A stretch of DNA of 64,000 nucleotides from Viridibacillus arenosi (GCF_001955655.1 NZ_MSPW01000005.1:186001-250000), one strand, 5' to 3'; shown: positions 34,784-43,998, counted from the stretch's first letter. The notes: generated by a model not told the origin, from the letters alone. A program made the numbers and translations.

Positions 34784-35452
34784 TCATTTTACAACACTAA
34801 TCACAAAACCATCATATCCTTTAGATCCTACTGTTTGAAGGGCAGTAGACTCGATTCTAGGTTCGCTTTCTAGTAAGCTTATAAATTTGCGTATACCTTG
34901 TACTCGTTCATCTTTACTTGTCTCGTTTATTACCTCTCCATCGCGTACTACATTATCTGCAATAATAATCGCCCCTGGCATAGCCAATTCTAATGCCCAT
35001 TTTAAGTAATGAGGATTATTGGGTTTATCTGCATCTATGAAGATTAAGTCAAATGGGGCTATTACTCTTTCTTTTATGTTTGGCAATGTTTCAAGTGCTT
35101 TGCCCACAATTACTTCTACTTTATCCTGACACCCTGCTTGTCTGATATTCCGTTCCGCTATTTTTGCATGTTCTTCCTCTGCCTCTAGTGTGTATACTTT
35201 TCCTTTTTCAGGTAGAGCACGTGCCAGCCATATAGTGCTGTATCCACCGAGTGTACCAATTTCTAATACGTTCTTTGCCCCTTTAATCTTAGCTAATAGA
35301 TACAATAACTTTCCTTGAGTTGGAGCGACATCAATTTCAGGTAAGCCCGCTTCTTTATTTACATGTAAAACGCGTTCCAGAGTTGAATCAAATGGTATTA
35401 GTTTATCAATAAAATACTCATCTACTTCATTCCAAATTAAATCATTTCCCAT
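34784..35452 (-). CDS. Class I SAM-dependent O-methyltransferase (YrrM-like)
   Basis: A 222-residue cation-dependent O-methyltransferase of the catechol/caffeoyl-CoA type. The SAM motif is VLEIGTLGGYSTIWLA, the acidic ribose ligand is in TLEAEEEH, and the metal site is supplied by FIDADKPN and ADNVVRDG. The chosen ATG at 35452 follows GGAAATGGGG; an ATG 11 codons earlier has no site. It is divergently transcribed from a LysR-type regulator across a shared promoter region, so that regulator probably controls it. A catechol-type acceptor would fit the aromatic-stress genes nearby but is inference. Confidence 0.82.
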   Translation of the reverse strand: MGNDLIWNEVDEYFIDKLIPFDSTLERVLHVNKEAGLPEIDVAPTQGKLLYLLAKIKGAKNVLEIGTLGGYSTIWLARALPEKGKVYTLEAEEEHAKIAERNIRQAGCQDKVEVIVGKALETLPNIKERVIAPFDLIFIDADKPNNPHYLKWALELAMPGAIIIADNVVRDGEVINETSKDERVQGIRKFISLLESEPRIESTALQTVGSKGYDGFVISVVK

Positions 35453-35487
35453 AATTTTTACCCCATTTCCTTCCCATATTTTCATGC

Positions 35488-35551
35488 TTATAGGTTTAGT
35501 GTATGTTAAAATAAACCATAAAAAAAATATATTATTTTTACTAATCTATAA
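35488..35551. promoter_or_regulatory. Divergent promoter region with mirrored half sites
   Basis: TTATAGGTTTAGT (35488-35500) and ACTAATCTATAA (35540-35551) are near-inverse copies (one base inserted, one changed) in the gap between the divergent O-methyltransferase and LysR genes. They may be sites for the LysR protein at the two promoters. Confidence 0.35.
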
Positions 35552-35577
35552 ATTTTATTTATGAGTTGGAGGAGAAT

Positions 35578-36465
35578 ATGAATATACACGGACTAAGGTT
35601 GTTTCACCAAGTTGCCCAGACTGGCAGTTTCACTAAAGCAGCGGAATTATTGCGAATCAGTCAACCAGCCGTTTCTAGCCAGATCAAAAAATTCGAACAT
35701 GAAATAGGCGCTCCTTTATTGAAGCAACAAGGGAGAGGTGTAATTTTAACGGAATTTGGAGAGGAGTTAGCTGAAAAAGCTAAGAATTTTTTTGCGTTTG
35801 AAGGACATATCGAATCGTTTATTGAAGACCACCTTCTCGCCAAAACGGGGACAATTCATATTGCGGCTACCTATCTACCCGCTAATTTCTTAATTCCTAA
35901 ATGGGCAGCTACTTTTAAATCTGCAAATGAAGATATCAATTTAGTCATTACCACAACAAATACGAAAGAAGCCTTTGAGCAATTAAAACAATATAAAGCT
36001 GATGTTGCTATTTATGGTGGTAGAATTTCAGAAAGGCCAGAGGAAGTTGAATGGGAAGAATTATTTGAAGATGAGCTTTGGTTTGTTGTTTCACCTCAAC
36101 ATCCATATGCAAATCAGAGCATTTCTTTAGCTGAAATGGTTAAGGAACCCTTTATTATGCGTGAAGAAGGTAGCTCAATGAGAGACCACCTTTTTGCGTT
36201 ATGTCATACCTACCAAGTGAAGCCACCAAAAGTTGCTTTGCAATTTAACGGATTAAATGAAACTATTCGTTCAGTAATGGCTGGTTACGGTGCAAATTTT
36301 ATTTCATCTCTTGTTGTACGTGATTATGTAGAAAATAATCAATTAGCTAGGGTGTACGTCCAAGGTATCCATGTGACACATAAAATTGCTATATGTACGA
36401 GAAAAAGTGAGAAACAAAGCGCACTCGTAACAAAATTTATAGAGACATGTAAAAAAATGCTTTAA
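35578..36465 (+). CDS. LysR-family transcriptional regulator
   Basis: A 295-residue LysR-type regulator: N-terminal winged helix (FHQVAQTGSFTKAAELLRIS, then QPAVSSQIKKFEHEIGAPLL) and a C-terminal periplasmic-binding-like effector domain from about residue 90. GGAGGAG lies five bases before the chosen ATG at 35578, which is four codons into the longest frame. It is divergent from the O-methyltransferase gene, the usual layout for a LysR protein and its target. The effector is unknown. Confidence 0.85.
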   Translation: MNIHGLRLFHQVAQTGSFTKAAELLRISQPAVSSQIKKFEHEIGAPLLKQQGRGVILTEFGEELAEKAKNFFAFEGHIESFIEDHLLAKTGTIHIAATYLPANFLIPKWAATFKSANEDINLVITTTNTKEAFEQLKQYKADVAIYGGRISERPEEVEWEELFEDELWFVVSPQHPYANQSISLAEMVKEPFIMREEGSSMRDHLFALCHTYQVKPPKVALQFNGLNETIRSVMAGYGANFISSLVVRDYVENNQLARVYVQGIHVTHKIAICTRKSEKQSALVTKFIETCKKML

Positions 36466-36487
36466 TAATATTTCAGATAGAACACTT

Positions 36488-36754
36488 TCACTCAAAGCGG
36501 TACTCTAATATGATTGCGAATTGTTCAGCACTACCAGTTTGGAAATTCACTTCACCTTTGAAACCATTTAAATCTCCAGTACCTGAACCTATCACAACAT
36601 TGCGTTTTGATGTAAGTACACCATTTTCAAATTTACCGACATGTTCTAATACAAAAGTTCCTGAGCGATCACCTAAACTTCCTGTGAACTGTTCATAACC
36701 ATAAACGGTAGCAGAACCATCAGCTTTTCAAATGTAGAAATACATAGATCCACC
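36488..36754 (-). pseudogene. Decayed DUF3224-family gene
   Basis: The minus strand encodes the C-terminal two thirds of a DUF3224 protein: YGYEQFTGSLGDRSGTFVLE, then VVIGSGTGDLNGFKG, ending EYRFE and a stop at 36488. Just upstream of that block an in-frame TGA (36728-36730) interrupts the expected continuation MYFYI, and further upstream the frame is closed by more stops and the usual N-terminus is absent. It has no start codon or ribosome site. It is therefore a truncated, inactivated gene. Confidence 0.7.
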
Positions 36755-36816
36755 TCATCAAGAGAAGTTTGAGCAAAGCTTACTTCAATTTGGAAATAAT
36801 AACGCCTGTTTAGATG

Positions 36817-37410
36817 TCATTTTTGAAAATCTTTATCCCCGTTACTTATAACGGAATGAATTCCTTCTATAAAAGTATTAATGAGAACTAAAAAGCTTTT
36901 ATCAATATCAAGTGGCATTCCGAAGCCACCCATTTGTTCAATTGATGTAAATCCATGTAAAATACTTCGCAACCCTCTAACCATATGAATCGCCGTTTCA
37001 TCGTTCAAGTTGTAGGCTTGTAACACTTGAACAACTAGCTGTACTACTGACTCCTGGACACGCTGTAATTCTTTATCGTTAGCATCCACGAAACGATTGC
37101 TAGCTTCATACAGCCCAGGGTGAGTTCTGACAAATTGAATATATGACTCACTTACTGCACGTACTGCATCATCACCTGCTTTTCCGACTGCTGCTTGCAG
37201 CATATATTCATGTAGTTTTTCAACTCCATGAATGGCTAACTTCTGCTTCAATCCATTTAATCCTTCAAAATGATTATACAAAGAAGGTGGTCGTACCCCC
37301 AATTTCTCTGCTAACGAGCCTAGTGAAAGTTGGTCTACCCCATTCTCGTCAACTAGTTCTGTTGTTTTCTCTAAAATAATTGATAAATCTAATTTCATAC
37401 GTCGAGTCAT
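36817..37410 (-). CDS. TetR/AcrR-family regulator
   Basis: A 197-residue TetR-type repressor. The helix-turn-helix lies at about 28-50 (LSLGSLAEKLGVRPPSLYNHF), and the C-terminal ligand domain is of the WHG/TetR_C_33 kind (RGLRSILHGFTSIEQMGGFG). It is encoded 26 bases after the MBL hydrolase gene in the same direction, so the pair forms an operon with the enzyme first. A palindromic site in front of the hydrolase gene is a probable operator. The ligand may be the hydrolase substrate, which is inference. Confidence 0.82.
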   Translation of the reverse strand: MTRRMKLDLSIILEKTTELVDENGVDQLSLGSLAEKLGVRPPSLYNHFEGLNGLKQKLAIHGVEKLHEYMLQAAVGKAGDDAVRAVSESYIQFVRTHPGLYEASNRFVDANDKELQRVQESVVQLVVQVLQAYNLNDETAIHMVRGLRSILHGFTSIEQMGGFGMPLDIDKSFLVLINTFIEGIHSVISNGDKDFQK

Positions 37411-37436
37411 TTCAATATCACTTCCTATTTGGTTTA

Positions 37437-38144
37437 TTAAAATTTCATTTCTGCTTCAGCTATTGCTTGCTCCATTTTAGTTCTTGGTTGCTCCAGCATA
37501 TTACCATGCCCAACAGCAAGTAGACTAGGTTTATAACCAATTAATTTCTTTGCACTTTCAAGAGCTATATGTTTATCCCATGTAGCTAAAGCTGGGAAAG
37601 GAAATAAAGGATTCATTAAACCTGACACTACTACTTTGCCTCTAGTAATGAGGGCATCACCTGCAATTAGACTACGATTACGTGTATCAAAAAGAGTTAT
37701 GGAACCTGGTGTATGTCCTGGAGTGGCGATCACTTCTAATGAACCTATACGATCTCCATTCTCTAATAATAAATCCGGTTTGGTTTTAATGTTCTTTGGA
37801 ACCCCACCACGAATTGGTGTGTTTTTTTCATTGGGTAACAAGGTGGAGTTTCCATCCAATAATAGGGCATCCCTAGAAGAAATGCTTACTTGAGCATTAG
37901 GCAACAATTCTTTTAGCGCATCTAGTGCACCTATATGATCATTATGTGCATGGGTAAGTACAATTCTTGTAATCGGTTTTCCTATACTCTTGGCAGCATC
38001 TATTATTCCCTTTGTGCTGAAAGGTAGTGCAGCATCAATCAATGTAAGCTCATTTTCCTCCTCCACTAAATAGCAATTAACCGGAAAAATCCTTGGCATA
38101 AAAGACAACTGAAATACCGTACCAATTTTCGTAATTCTCATCAT
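37437..38144 (-). CDS. MBL-fold metallo-hydrolase
   Basis: A 235-residue metallo-beta-lactamase-fold hydrolase. The zinc motif is THAHNDH (HxHxDH) at about 64-70, followed by His in ATPGHTPGS, Asp in AGDAL and the last His in AVGHGN. It is of the small glyoxalase II/lactonase-like type; the substrate is unknown. AAGGAG precedes tandem ATGs. A TetR regulator follows in the same operon, suggesting inducible expression. Confidence 0.85.
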   Translation of the reverse strand: MMRITKIGTVFQLSFMPRIFPVNCYLVEEENELTLIDAALPFSTKGIIDAAKSIGKPITRIVLTHAHNDHIGALDALKELLPNAQVSISSRDALLLDGNSTLLPNEKNTPIRGGVPKNIKTKPDLLLENGDRIGSLEVIATPGHTPGSITLFDTRNRSLIAGDALITRGKVVVSGLMNPLFPFPALATWDKHIALESAKKLIGYKPSLLAVGHGNMLEQPRTKMEQAIAEAEMKF

Positions 38145-38186
38145 TTATCAAACTCCTTCTTCAAAAACTAACTTTATTATCATAAT

Positions 38187-38203
38187 AACTAATGTGATTA
38201 GTT
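38187..38203. promoter_or_regulatory. Palindromic operator before the MBL/TetR operon
   Basis: AACTAATGTGATTAGTT is a 17-base palindrome (seven-base arms, three-base centre) 43 bases upstream of the MBL start. It is the natural binding site for the TetR protein of this operon; inference from position. Confidence 0.55.
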
Positions 38204-38255
38204 TTTGCAATATTATAATTTATGTTTTGAATATAAAAATTGTTAGGCATAAATA

Positions 38256-38291
38256 AAAATAAATCCACTTCAAAATTAATCGAAATGGATT
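38256..38291 (-). terminator. Terminator after the ECF sigma operon
   Basis: On the minus strand AATCCATTTC pairs with GAAGTGGATT (one G-T pair) around a ten-base loop, followed by TATTTTTATTT. Confidence 0.65.
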
Positions 38292-38318
38292 CTTACTTTT
38301 GTACAATTATCAAGTTAT

Positions 38319-39344
38319 TTAATCAATGGAAACCTCAATTGTTTTCATTTTATATTTCTCGCTACCTTTTGCTTCCCCTAAACTCAAAATCATGGTCGGT
38401 TCAATGTAAAGTTTTGTAGCCCTTTTATCAATGACTCCTATTGATTGACTCCATTCAGTAGTTACACCATTATCCATACTTGAACCTCCATTATCTACAA
38501 CGTGATATACATTGCCGACATCATCACGAATAGCAAGAGCAGGACTTGCCAAATGCCATTTTTTTAATAATCTCGATTCAGTGATTTGTTTCATCTTAAT
38601 AATCGTTGAAACATCTGTTTTGCGAATCTCATTTATAATTAATGTCATGCCTGCATCTGTTATAGATTGATTTACTAACTGAATTTCATCTTGGACTTTC
38701 TCTAGTTCAAAATTAAACTTCCAATCTCCATTAACCGTTTCATCCGTTGTATCATTTGTAAAACTTTTAGGAGACCACTGCACTTGAACTTTTTCTAGGT
38801 CTTTTTTGAATGTTGGCGTTACACGTGCTAAACCTACATATTTCGTTGGACTAATTTGTTGAAGCGAATCTCCTCCACCAATTGCAACACTACCTTCAAC
38901 GTCTATGAACTGTCCAACTCTTGGATTTACTCCTAAATCATGTTCTGTTTCTAATGCGTAAGTAATTGTAATTGTATTACCGTCATATACAGCGTTTTCA
39001 ATCATCATTGTAATGCCATTACTTATTTCTAATTGCTCAATATCCGTTGCGTAGTCTGAATATTGTTCATAAAACTTATCATTGTCAGAAGTAAAATAAT
39101 TGACGATACCTTTTATAAATGGGAATTGTGATGCTACACTCGGTATCGCAAAACTAACTGTAGTTGCACTTCCAACTAATATCATTAACGCTACCGCTGC
39201 AATACCCCAAACTGGACGTTTAATTTTAGGTATTTTTTTATTAATAATACGCTGCTTCATACGAGCCTTTTCAATATCCGTTACATCCATTGGTTCAATA
39301 TCTTCCACATTTAAATTTGCCCACTTTTTATATTGATCTGTCAT
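38319..39344 (-). CDS. DUF4179 protein, likely anti-sigma factor
   Basis: A 341-residue single-pass membrane protein: about 45 cytoplasmic residues, a transmembrane segment near 46-66 (VWGIAAVALMILVGSATTV) and a large extracytoplasmic DUF4179 domain. The start at 39344 overlaps the sigma stop as ATGA, a coupled arrangement. In Bacilli, DUF4179 proteins are encoded after ECF sigma genes and are thought to hold them inactive at the membrane. No zinc-finger anti-sigma motif is visible in the short N-terminus, so the contact with sigma must differ from the ZAS type. Confidence 0.75.
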   Translation of the reverse strand: MTDQYKKWANLNVEDIEPMDVTDIEKARMKQRIINKKIPKIKRPVWGIAAVALMILVGSATTVSFAIPSVASQFPFIKGIVNYFTSDNDKFYEQYSDYATDIEQLEISNGITMMIENAVYDGNTITITYALETEHDLGVNPRVGQFIDVEGSVAIGGGDSLQQISPTKYVGLARVTPTFKKDLEKVQVQWSPKSFTNDTTDETVNGDWKFNFELEKVQDEIQLVNQSITDAGMTLIINEIRKTDVSTIIKMKQITESRLLKKWHLASPALAIRDDVGNVYHVVDNGGSSMDNGVTTEWSQSIGVIDKRATKLYIEPTMILSLGEAKGSEKYKMKTIEVSID

Positions 39345-39913
39345 GTCCATCGCTCCTCCAAACTCTTTGTTAAGGAATACGCTAGCTTTCTCTTCCCACG
39401 GTATAAGCGGTTATCTACTGCTGCTTTTGATATAAAAAGAGCGTCTGCAATTTCGCCGTTCGCCATCTCTAGGAAATACTTCATTGTGAATATATCTCTG
39501 TCTACTGGTTCCAATTTACTTAGCTCAAACAGCAATTCATTTCTCTCTTCACGCTGCAAAACCTGATCTTGGATTAAATTTCCTGAAGTAAGATTAGCTG
39601 TCCCATCAAGCACCTGCTCTCTCGCTTGTCGCCTCTCTAATACTCGGTATTGGTCAATGGCTTTATACTTTGCAATCATGCCAATCCATTTTTTGAATTC
39701 GATTGCATCACCCTTAAATTGCATCGTATTTTGCCATACTGATAAAAAAACATCGCTCACACACTCTTCGACTAAATCCACTTTTCCAAGGGGGTGTAAA
39801 ATTTTATAAACAATTGTTTTTATAAGAGGCATATAAGTATCGATAACATATTCAAGTGCAGCTTCATCTTGCCTCTTTAATCGTTTAACGAAATTTTTCT
39901 CTGAAACTCTCAT
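39341..39913 (-). CDS. ECF-type RNA polymerase sigma factor
   Basis: A 190-residue sigma-70 family protein with region 2 (about 10-80: LIKTIVYKILHPLGKVDLVEE, CVSDVFLSVWQN) and region 4 (about 125-180: LEPVDRDIFTMKYFLEMANG, EIADALFISKAAVDNRLYRG). Regions 1 and 3 are absent, which defines the ECF group. The membrane partner is coded immediately downstream with a four-base overlap. AAAGGAG lies eight bases before the ATG, and a perfect 18-base palindrome stands just before that site. Autoregulation is usual in such pairs. Confidence 0.85.
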   Translation of the reverse strand: MRVSEKNFVKRLKRQDEAALEYVIDTYMPLIKTIVYKILHPLGKVDLVEECVSDVFLSVWQNTMQFKGDAIEFKKWIGMIAKYKAIDQYRVLERRQAREQVLDGTANLTSGNLIQDQVLQREERNELLFELSKLEPVDRDIFTMKYFLEMANGEIADALFISKAAVDNRLYRGKRKLAYSLTKSLEERWT

Positions 39914-39932
39914 GGCATGATCTCCTTTTGAA

Positions 39933-39950
39933 TTGAAAAAGCTTTTTCAA
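39933..39950. repeat. Perfect 18-base palindrome before the ECF sigma gene
   Basis: TTGAAAAAGCTTTTTCAA lies 20 bases upstream of the sigma ATG and four bases before its ribosome site. In RNA it would form a hairpin next to the site; in DNA it could be an operator. Both are inference. Confidence 0.55.
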
Positions 39951-40070
39951 TATATACAACGAACTCCACTTATCGATATTCTCATATTTTTTTAAAAAAA
40001 TTAAGAAATCATTTATTACAATCACGAAAACATACAAATTACCCCATCTTAAACCCACTTTACTCTAAAC

Positions 40071-40103
40071 ACTAAAAAAGCATCCATTTCGAAATGGATG
40101 CTT
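40071..40103 (-). terminator. Terminator left behind the LysE remnant
   Basis: AAGCATCCATTTC / GAAATGGATGCTT (40078-40103) is a perfect 13-base-arm palindrome with TTTTTT following on the minus strand, 36 bases past the stop of the LysE fragment. Confidence 0.8.
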
Positions 40104-40138
40104 GATTTATAAAACATTAACTATAATCTACAATATAT

Positions 40139-40345
40139 TTATTGAGGGGCCTTTGTCTGAAGCAATTTCAAACCCATCCCGATAAATATTATGCCTGTAA
40201 TCTTGTTCAAATATATTCCCATTCTTTCGCCATCTCTAATTTTCCGGGAAATAAATGCGGAAAAATAAGTAATAAATATACACCATACAAAACTAGTGAT
40301 TGTAAATGTGAGTCCTAAAATGATAAATGGTATAGGACCAGCTGG
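40139..40345 (-). pseudogene. C-terminal remnant of a LysE/RhtB-family exporter
   Basis: The minus strand carries 68 codons reading ILGLTFTITSFVWCIFITYF, SAFISRKIRDGERMGIYLNK, ITGIIFIGMGLKLL and a TAA at 40139-40141. This is the last two transmembrane segments of a LysE-type amino acid exporter (usually about 205 residues). An in-frame TAG directly precedes the block and no upstream part of the gene exists. The original terminator survives. It is a deletion remnant. Confidence 0.65.
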
Positions 40346-40444
40346 CTAATACTTCTCCCTACTAAAAATTAATTACTCCATACATTACGATAGCTCCACC
40401 ATTCCCTCATTATTCCATATGAAGAGACATCGAACTTAAGTTTT

Positions 40445-41002
40445 TTATCTATAATTGTTATGTGTTGGTTGAAACAGATCCTCATTACTATTTCTAACAA
40501 CAGAAAAATTGTCTACATTATAATGACCATGAAGTATTTCATTATGGTGGTTTATTATCTTTTCAGCAGATAAGGTTGAAGAATCTGTTGTTGAATGACC
40601 ATCTTCTACTAAAGTAACATCGAAATGATTTATTGTTGCAGTTCTAACAGCAGTATCAATGCAATGTTCTGTTTTACATCCCATAATTACAATATGCTCT
40701 ATTTCATAATCTTTTAAAAATGCCAGTAATGGCGTACCATAAAACGAGTTTGTAGCCTTCTTATCAAATACCTTTGAATTGGAGGGGACTTTAATTTCCT
40801 TATGGATTTGAAATCCTTTACCTTCACCTTGAGCCACATCTTTATCTCTTATAAAGACAACCAATGCATTCGAATCTATCGCCTTATCTATAACTGAATT
40901 AATACTATCCAATAGGTTTACTTTATTCAAAACACATTGCTCTTTTTCGTTACCATCAATTAATTCTTGTTGAGCATCAATTACTAATAATGCTTGTTTC
41001 AA
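40445..41002 (-). CDS. Isochorismatase-family cysteine hydrolase
   Basis: A 185-residue cysteine hydrolase. The triad is Asp near residue 8 (LLVIDAQQ), Lys in FDKKATNSF and Cys in IMGCKTEHCIDTAVRTA, with the cis-peptide region preceding the cysteine. Members act on isochorismate, nicotinamide, N-carbamoyl compounds or biuret-type amides. Location upstream of the urease operon, though in the opposite direction, makes an amide such as a urea precursor conceivable but unproven. TTG at 41002 lies eight bases after AGAGG and is preferred to a TTG two codons earlier. Confidence 0.78.
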   Translation of the reverse strand: MKQALLVIDAQQELIDGNEKEQCVLNKVNLLDSINSVIDKAIDSNALVVFIRDKDVAQGEGKGFQIHKEIKVPSNSKVFDKKATNSFYGTPLLAFLKDYEIEHIVIMGCKTEHCIDTAVRTATINHFDVTLVEDGHSTTDSSTLSAEKIINHHNEILHGHYNVDNFSVVRNSNEDLFQPTHNNYR

Positions 41003-41636
41003 TAGCAAAACCTCTTCTCATTCTAATTTAAATATCTTCTTCATCAAACAATTTTCCCACTGTTATGATTCATAATTACCTCTTCTCTTTTGTAAGGTTA
41101 GAAGCACTATGAATTAAATTATGTTTCATTTTCTATTTCGGTATCGTATCAACATAATCCTCTTTTACATTACTATTGACCTTCACTTAGTGCTTATGTT
41201 AAATGCGTTTTTATACTAACAGCACACACAAAAACTGTGAGAAATCCGCATTATTATCTTAATCCGGGATAAGCGTTGCTGTATGTTGCCCCGCATTAAA
41301 TTTCACAAGCCTCAAATAGAGTCATTTAAACGAGGCTAATACCTCTTAAAATATATATATTTCCTTATATCTATATAGGTATGAACTCATACTTCTAACT
41401 TGATATCATTTTAAATTGACGCTTAACTCGGTCAACTTGATTTTTAGTTCCAGCATCATTGCGTTAAACTTCATCTTAAATTATTTGTATGTTAAAATTC
41501 TTTAGAAAGGTTTAACTACTGGGCTCTTTGAGAAAATAAACATATAAATATTTATTTTATTTTTTAGTTAATCTTCACCTTTCTTTCAAATAAAAACAGT
41601 TTTATTATTTGAATTTTATAATAGGAGGTTTGAACT
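41003..41636. other. Long intergenic region upstream of urease
   Basis: About 630 bases between divergent genes. It holds a GlnR/TnrA-like site at 41490 (separate entry), an inverted repeat AGCCTC/GAGGCT at 41309-41337 without a good T tract, and AT-rich sequence with candidate -10 elements near 41540-41555. On the minus strand a 17-codon piece near 41268-41330 (FNAGQHTATLIPD then stop) looks like the tail of a lost gene but is too short to assign. Confidence 0.35.
41490..41506. promoter_or_regulatory. GlnR/TnrA-like site upstream of ureA
   Basis: TGTTAAAATTCTTTAGA fits the TGTNA, seven bases, TNACA pattern of the nitrogen regulators TnrA and GlnR with one mismatch (G for C). It is 131 bases upstream of the ureA ATG. 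Urease control by nitrogen status is known in B. subtilis. With AT-rich sequence a chance match is possible. Confidence 0.3.
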
Positions 41637-41939
41637 ATGCATTTATTGCCGCGTGAAATTGATAAACTTATGATTGTAGTGGCAGCTGACCTTGCAAGGC
41701 GCCGAAAGGATAGAGGTCTAAAATTGAATCATCCTGAATCTGTTGCCCTTATTACGTATGAAGTACTGGAAGGCGCAAGGGATGGAAAGACTGTTGCAGA
41801 ACTAATGGAATACGGTGCTACCATTTTAACTCAAGATGATGTTATGGATGGAATTCCTGAATTGATCGAAGATATTCAGGTTGAAGCAACTTTCCCAGAC
41901 GGTACGAAATTGGTAACTGTCCACAGTCCAATAAGATAA
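41637..41939 (+). CDS. ureA: Urease gamma subunit
   Basis: A 100-residue UreA, the normal length. [20 protein letters not shown] and the C-terminal [15 protein letters not shown] are diagnostic. It is the small structural subunit of the (alpha beta gamma)3 urease that hydrolyses urea to ammonia and carbamate in the cytoplasm. AGGAGG lies eight bases before the ATG. It opens a seven-gene run ureABCEFGD in which spacings are 0 to 35 bases, so one transcript is expected. Confidence 0.95.
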   Translation: MHLLPREIDKLMIVVAADLARRRKDRGLKLNHPESVALITYEVLEGARDGKTVAELMEYGATILTQDDVMDGIPELIEDIQVEATFPDGTKLVTVHSPIR

Positions 41940-41954
41940 AAGGAGGGTTGCTAT

Positions 41955-42278
41955 ATGAGACCAGGAGAATATATTTTAAAAGAAGAAGAGATCATCTGTA
42001 ATGAAGGCAGCGAGGTAGTTACTGTTAATGTCATCAATACAGGAGACCGCCCTATTCAAGTCGGGTCACATTTCCACTTTTACGAAGTAAATGACGCACT
42101 TCAATTTAATAGAAATGAAGCATACGGCAAGCGATTGAATGTCCCTGCTGGAGCGGCAGTTCGTTTCGAACCCGGAGATGAGAAAGAAATACCACTTATT
42201 GATTTTGCAGGAGAACGCCGTGTATATGGATTTAATAATAAAGTAGACGGCAAATTAGAAAGCGAGGATGCATCATGA
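41955..42278 (+). CDS. ureB: Urease beta subunit
   Basis: A 107-residue Ure[38 protein letters not shown] and [10 protein letters not shown] are typical. It packs with UreA and UreC in the urease trimer. AAAGGAGG overlaps the end of the gap after ureA. Its stop overlaps the ureC ATG by four bases (ATGA at 42275), giving coupled synthesis of beta and alpha. Confidence 0.95.
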   Translation: MRPGEYILKEEEIICNEGSEVVTVNVINTGDRPIQVGSHFHFYEVNDALQFNRNEAYGKRLNVPAGAAVRFEPGDEKEIPLIDFAGERRVYGFNNKVDGKLESEDAS

Positions 42279-43987
42279 GTTTTAAAATGTCCCGAAAACA
42301 ATATGCTGAAATGTACGGACCAACTACTGGTGACTCAGTCCGTCTTGCTGATACAGATTTGTTTATTCAAATCGAAAAAGATTACACTTCATACGGAGAA
42401 GAAGTTGTCTTCGGCGGAGGAAAGGTCATTCGAGATGGCATGGGTCAACACCCTCTTGCAACCCGCGCAGAAGGTGTTGCGGATACAGTTATAACAAACG
42501 TTATCATTTTAGATTACACAGGCATTTGCAAAGCTGATTTAGCTATCCGTGATGGCAAAATTTTCGGTATAGGTAAGAGTGGTAATCCTCTTGTCATGGA
42601 TAATGTAGATATTATCATTGGCGCATCAACAGAAATAATTGCCGGCGAAGGGTTAATTGTTACAGCTGGAGCCATTGATACACACGTTCACTTTATTAAT
42701 CCAGAACAAGTTCAAACTGCGTTGACATCTGGAACAACAACATTAATCGGCGGCGGTACAGGTCCTGCAGCGGGATCTAAAGCTACTACAGTTACTCCAG
42801 GTGAATGGAATATTCATCGTATGCTAGAAGCAGCAGAAGGACTTCCTATAAACGTTGGATTTACAGGTAAAGGCCATGCAGCTTCAATTGACCCTTTAAC
42901 TGAGCAAGTTAGAGCTGGTGTCATTGGCTTAAAAGTGCATGAAGACTGGGGTGCTACTGGTTCATCGCTTGACTACGCATTAAGAGTAGCAGATGAATAT
43001 GACATTCAAGTTGCCCTTCATGCAGATACGTTAAATGAAAGTGGTTTTATGGAAAATACTATGGCTGCTGTAAAAGACAGAGTTCTTCACATGTATCACA
43101 CTGAAGGCGCTGGCGGTGGTCATGCACCAGATTTAATCAAATCGGCAGGTTATCATAACATTCTGCCATCATCAACGAACCCCACCCTCCCTTATACTAT
43201 AAATACTATCGACGAACATCTTGATATGGTCATGGTTTGCCATCATTTAAATCCTTCCGTTCCGGAAGACATTGCTTTTGCAGATTCAAGAATTAGAAGA
43301 GAAACAATTGCAGCTGAAGATATCCTACACGACATGGGTGTATTTAGTATGGTTAGTTCCGATGCTCAGGCGATGGGGCGTGTCGGCGAAGTCGTTCTAC
43401 GCACATGGCAAGTAGCTGACAAAATGAAAAAACAAAGAGGACTTCTATCAGGCGATAGCAAACACGCTGACAACAACCGGGCAAAGCGCTATATCGCTAA
43501 GTATACGATTAACCCGGCCATTACACATGGGATATCAGAACATGTAGGGTCTATTGAAGTTGGCAAAATGGCCGATTTAGTACTATGGTCTCCGAAGTTT
43601 TTTGGTGTGAAACCAGAAATGGTTCTTAAAAATGGACTTGCTGTTACTGGATTAATGGGCGATACGAATGCCTCTATCCCAACTCCACAGCCTTATATTT
43701 ACCGCCCTATGTATGCTCAACACGGAAAAGCTTTAGCAAAAAGTTCAGCAACTTTCATTTCTCAAGCAGCATTTGATGACGGCGTTCATGAAAAACTTGG
43801 TCTAAATAAAATCATTCTCCCAGTTGGCGGAATTCGTACGTTAACTAAAAAAGATATGAAATTAAATTCTGAAACACCAAATATTACAGTGGATCCACAA
43901 ACATATGAAGTAAAAGTAAACGGAGAGTTGCTGACTTGTGATCCGGTTGATACGGTACCTATGGCGCAACGCTATTTCTTATTCTGA
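42275..43987 (+). CDS. ureC: Urease alpha subunit (catalytic)
   Basis: A 570-residue catalytic subunit, the length of the Sporosarcina pasteurii enzyme. Nickel ligands fall at the same numbers: His137 and His139 (DTHVHF), carbamylated Lys220 (GLKVHEDWG), His249 (LHADT), His275 (MYHTEG) and Asp363 (SSDAQAMG). The mobile flap has MVCHHLNP with its Cys-His pair. All residues needed for urea hydrolysis are present, so the enzyme should be active once nickel is inserted by UreEFGD, which are encoded directly downstream. Confidence 0.97.
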   Translation: MSFKMSRKQYAEMYGPTTGDSVRLADTDLFIQIEKDYTSYGEEVVFGGGKVIRDGMGQHPLATRAEGVADTVITNVIILDYTGICKADLAIRDGKIFGIGKSGNPLVMDNVDIIIGASTEIIAGEGLIVTAGAIDTHVHFINPEQVQTALTSGTTTLIGGGTGPAAGSKATTVTPGEWNIHRMLEAAEGLPINVGFTGKGHAASIDPLTEQVRAGVIGLKVHEDWGATGSSLDYALRVADEYDIQVALHADTLNESGFMENTMAAVKDRVLHMYHTEGAGGGHAPDLIKSAGYHNILPSSTNPTLPYTINTIDEHLDMVMVCHHLNPSVPEDIAFADSRIRRETIAAEDILHDMGVFSMVSSDAQAMGRVGEVVLRTWQVADKMKKQRGLLSGDSKHADNNRAKRYIAKYTINPAITHGISEHVGSIEVGKMADLVLWSPKFFGVKPEMVLKNGLAVTGLMGDTNASIPTPQPYIYRPMYAQHGKALAKSSATFISQAAFDDGVHEKLGLNKIILPVGGIRTLTKKDMKLNSETPNITVDPQTYEVKVNGELLTCDPVDTVPMAQRYFLF

Positions 43988-43998
43988 GGTGAAAAATA

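Noticed and set aside
41268-41330. Minus-strand piece FNAGQHTATLIPD upstream of urease
   Set aside because: Only 17 codons between stops; it may be a gene tail but is too short to call or name.
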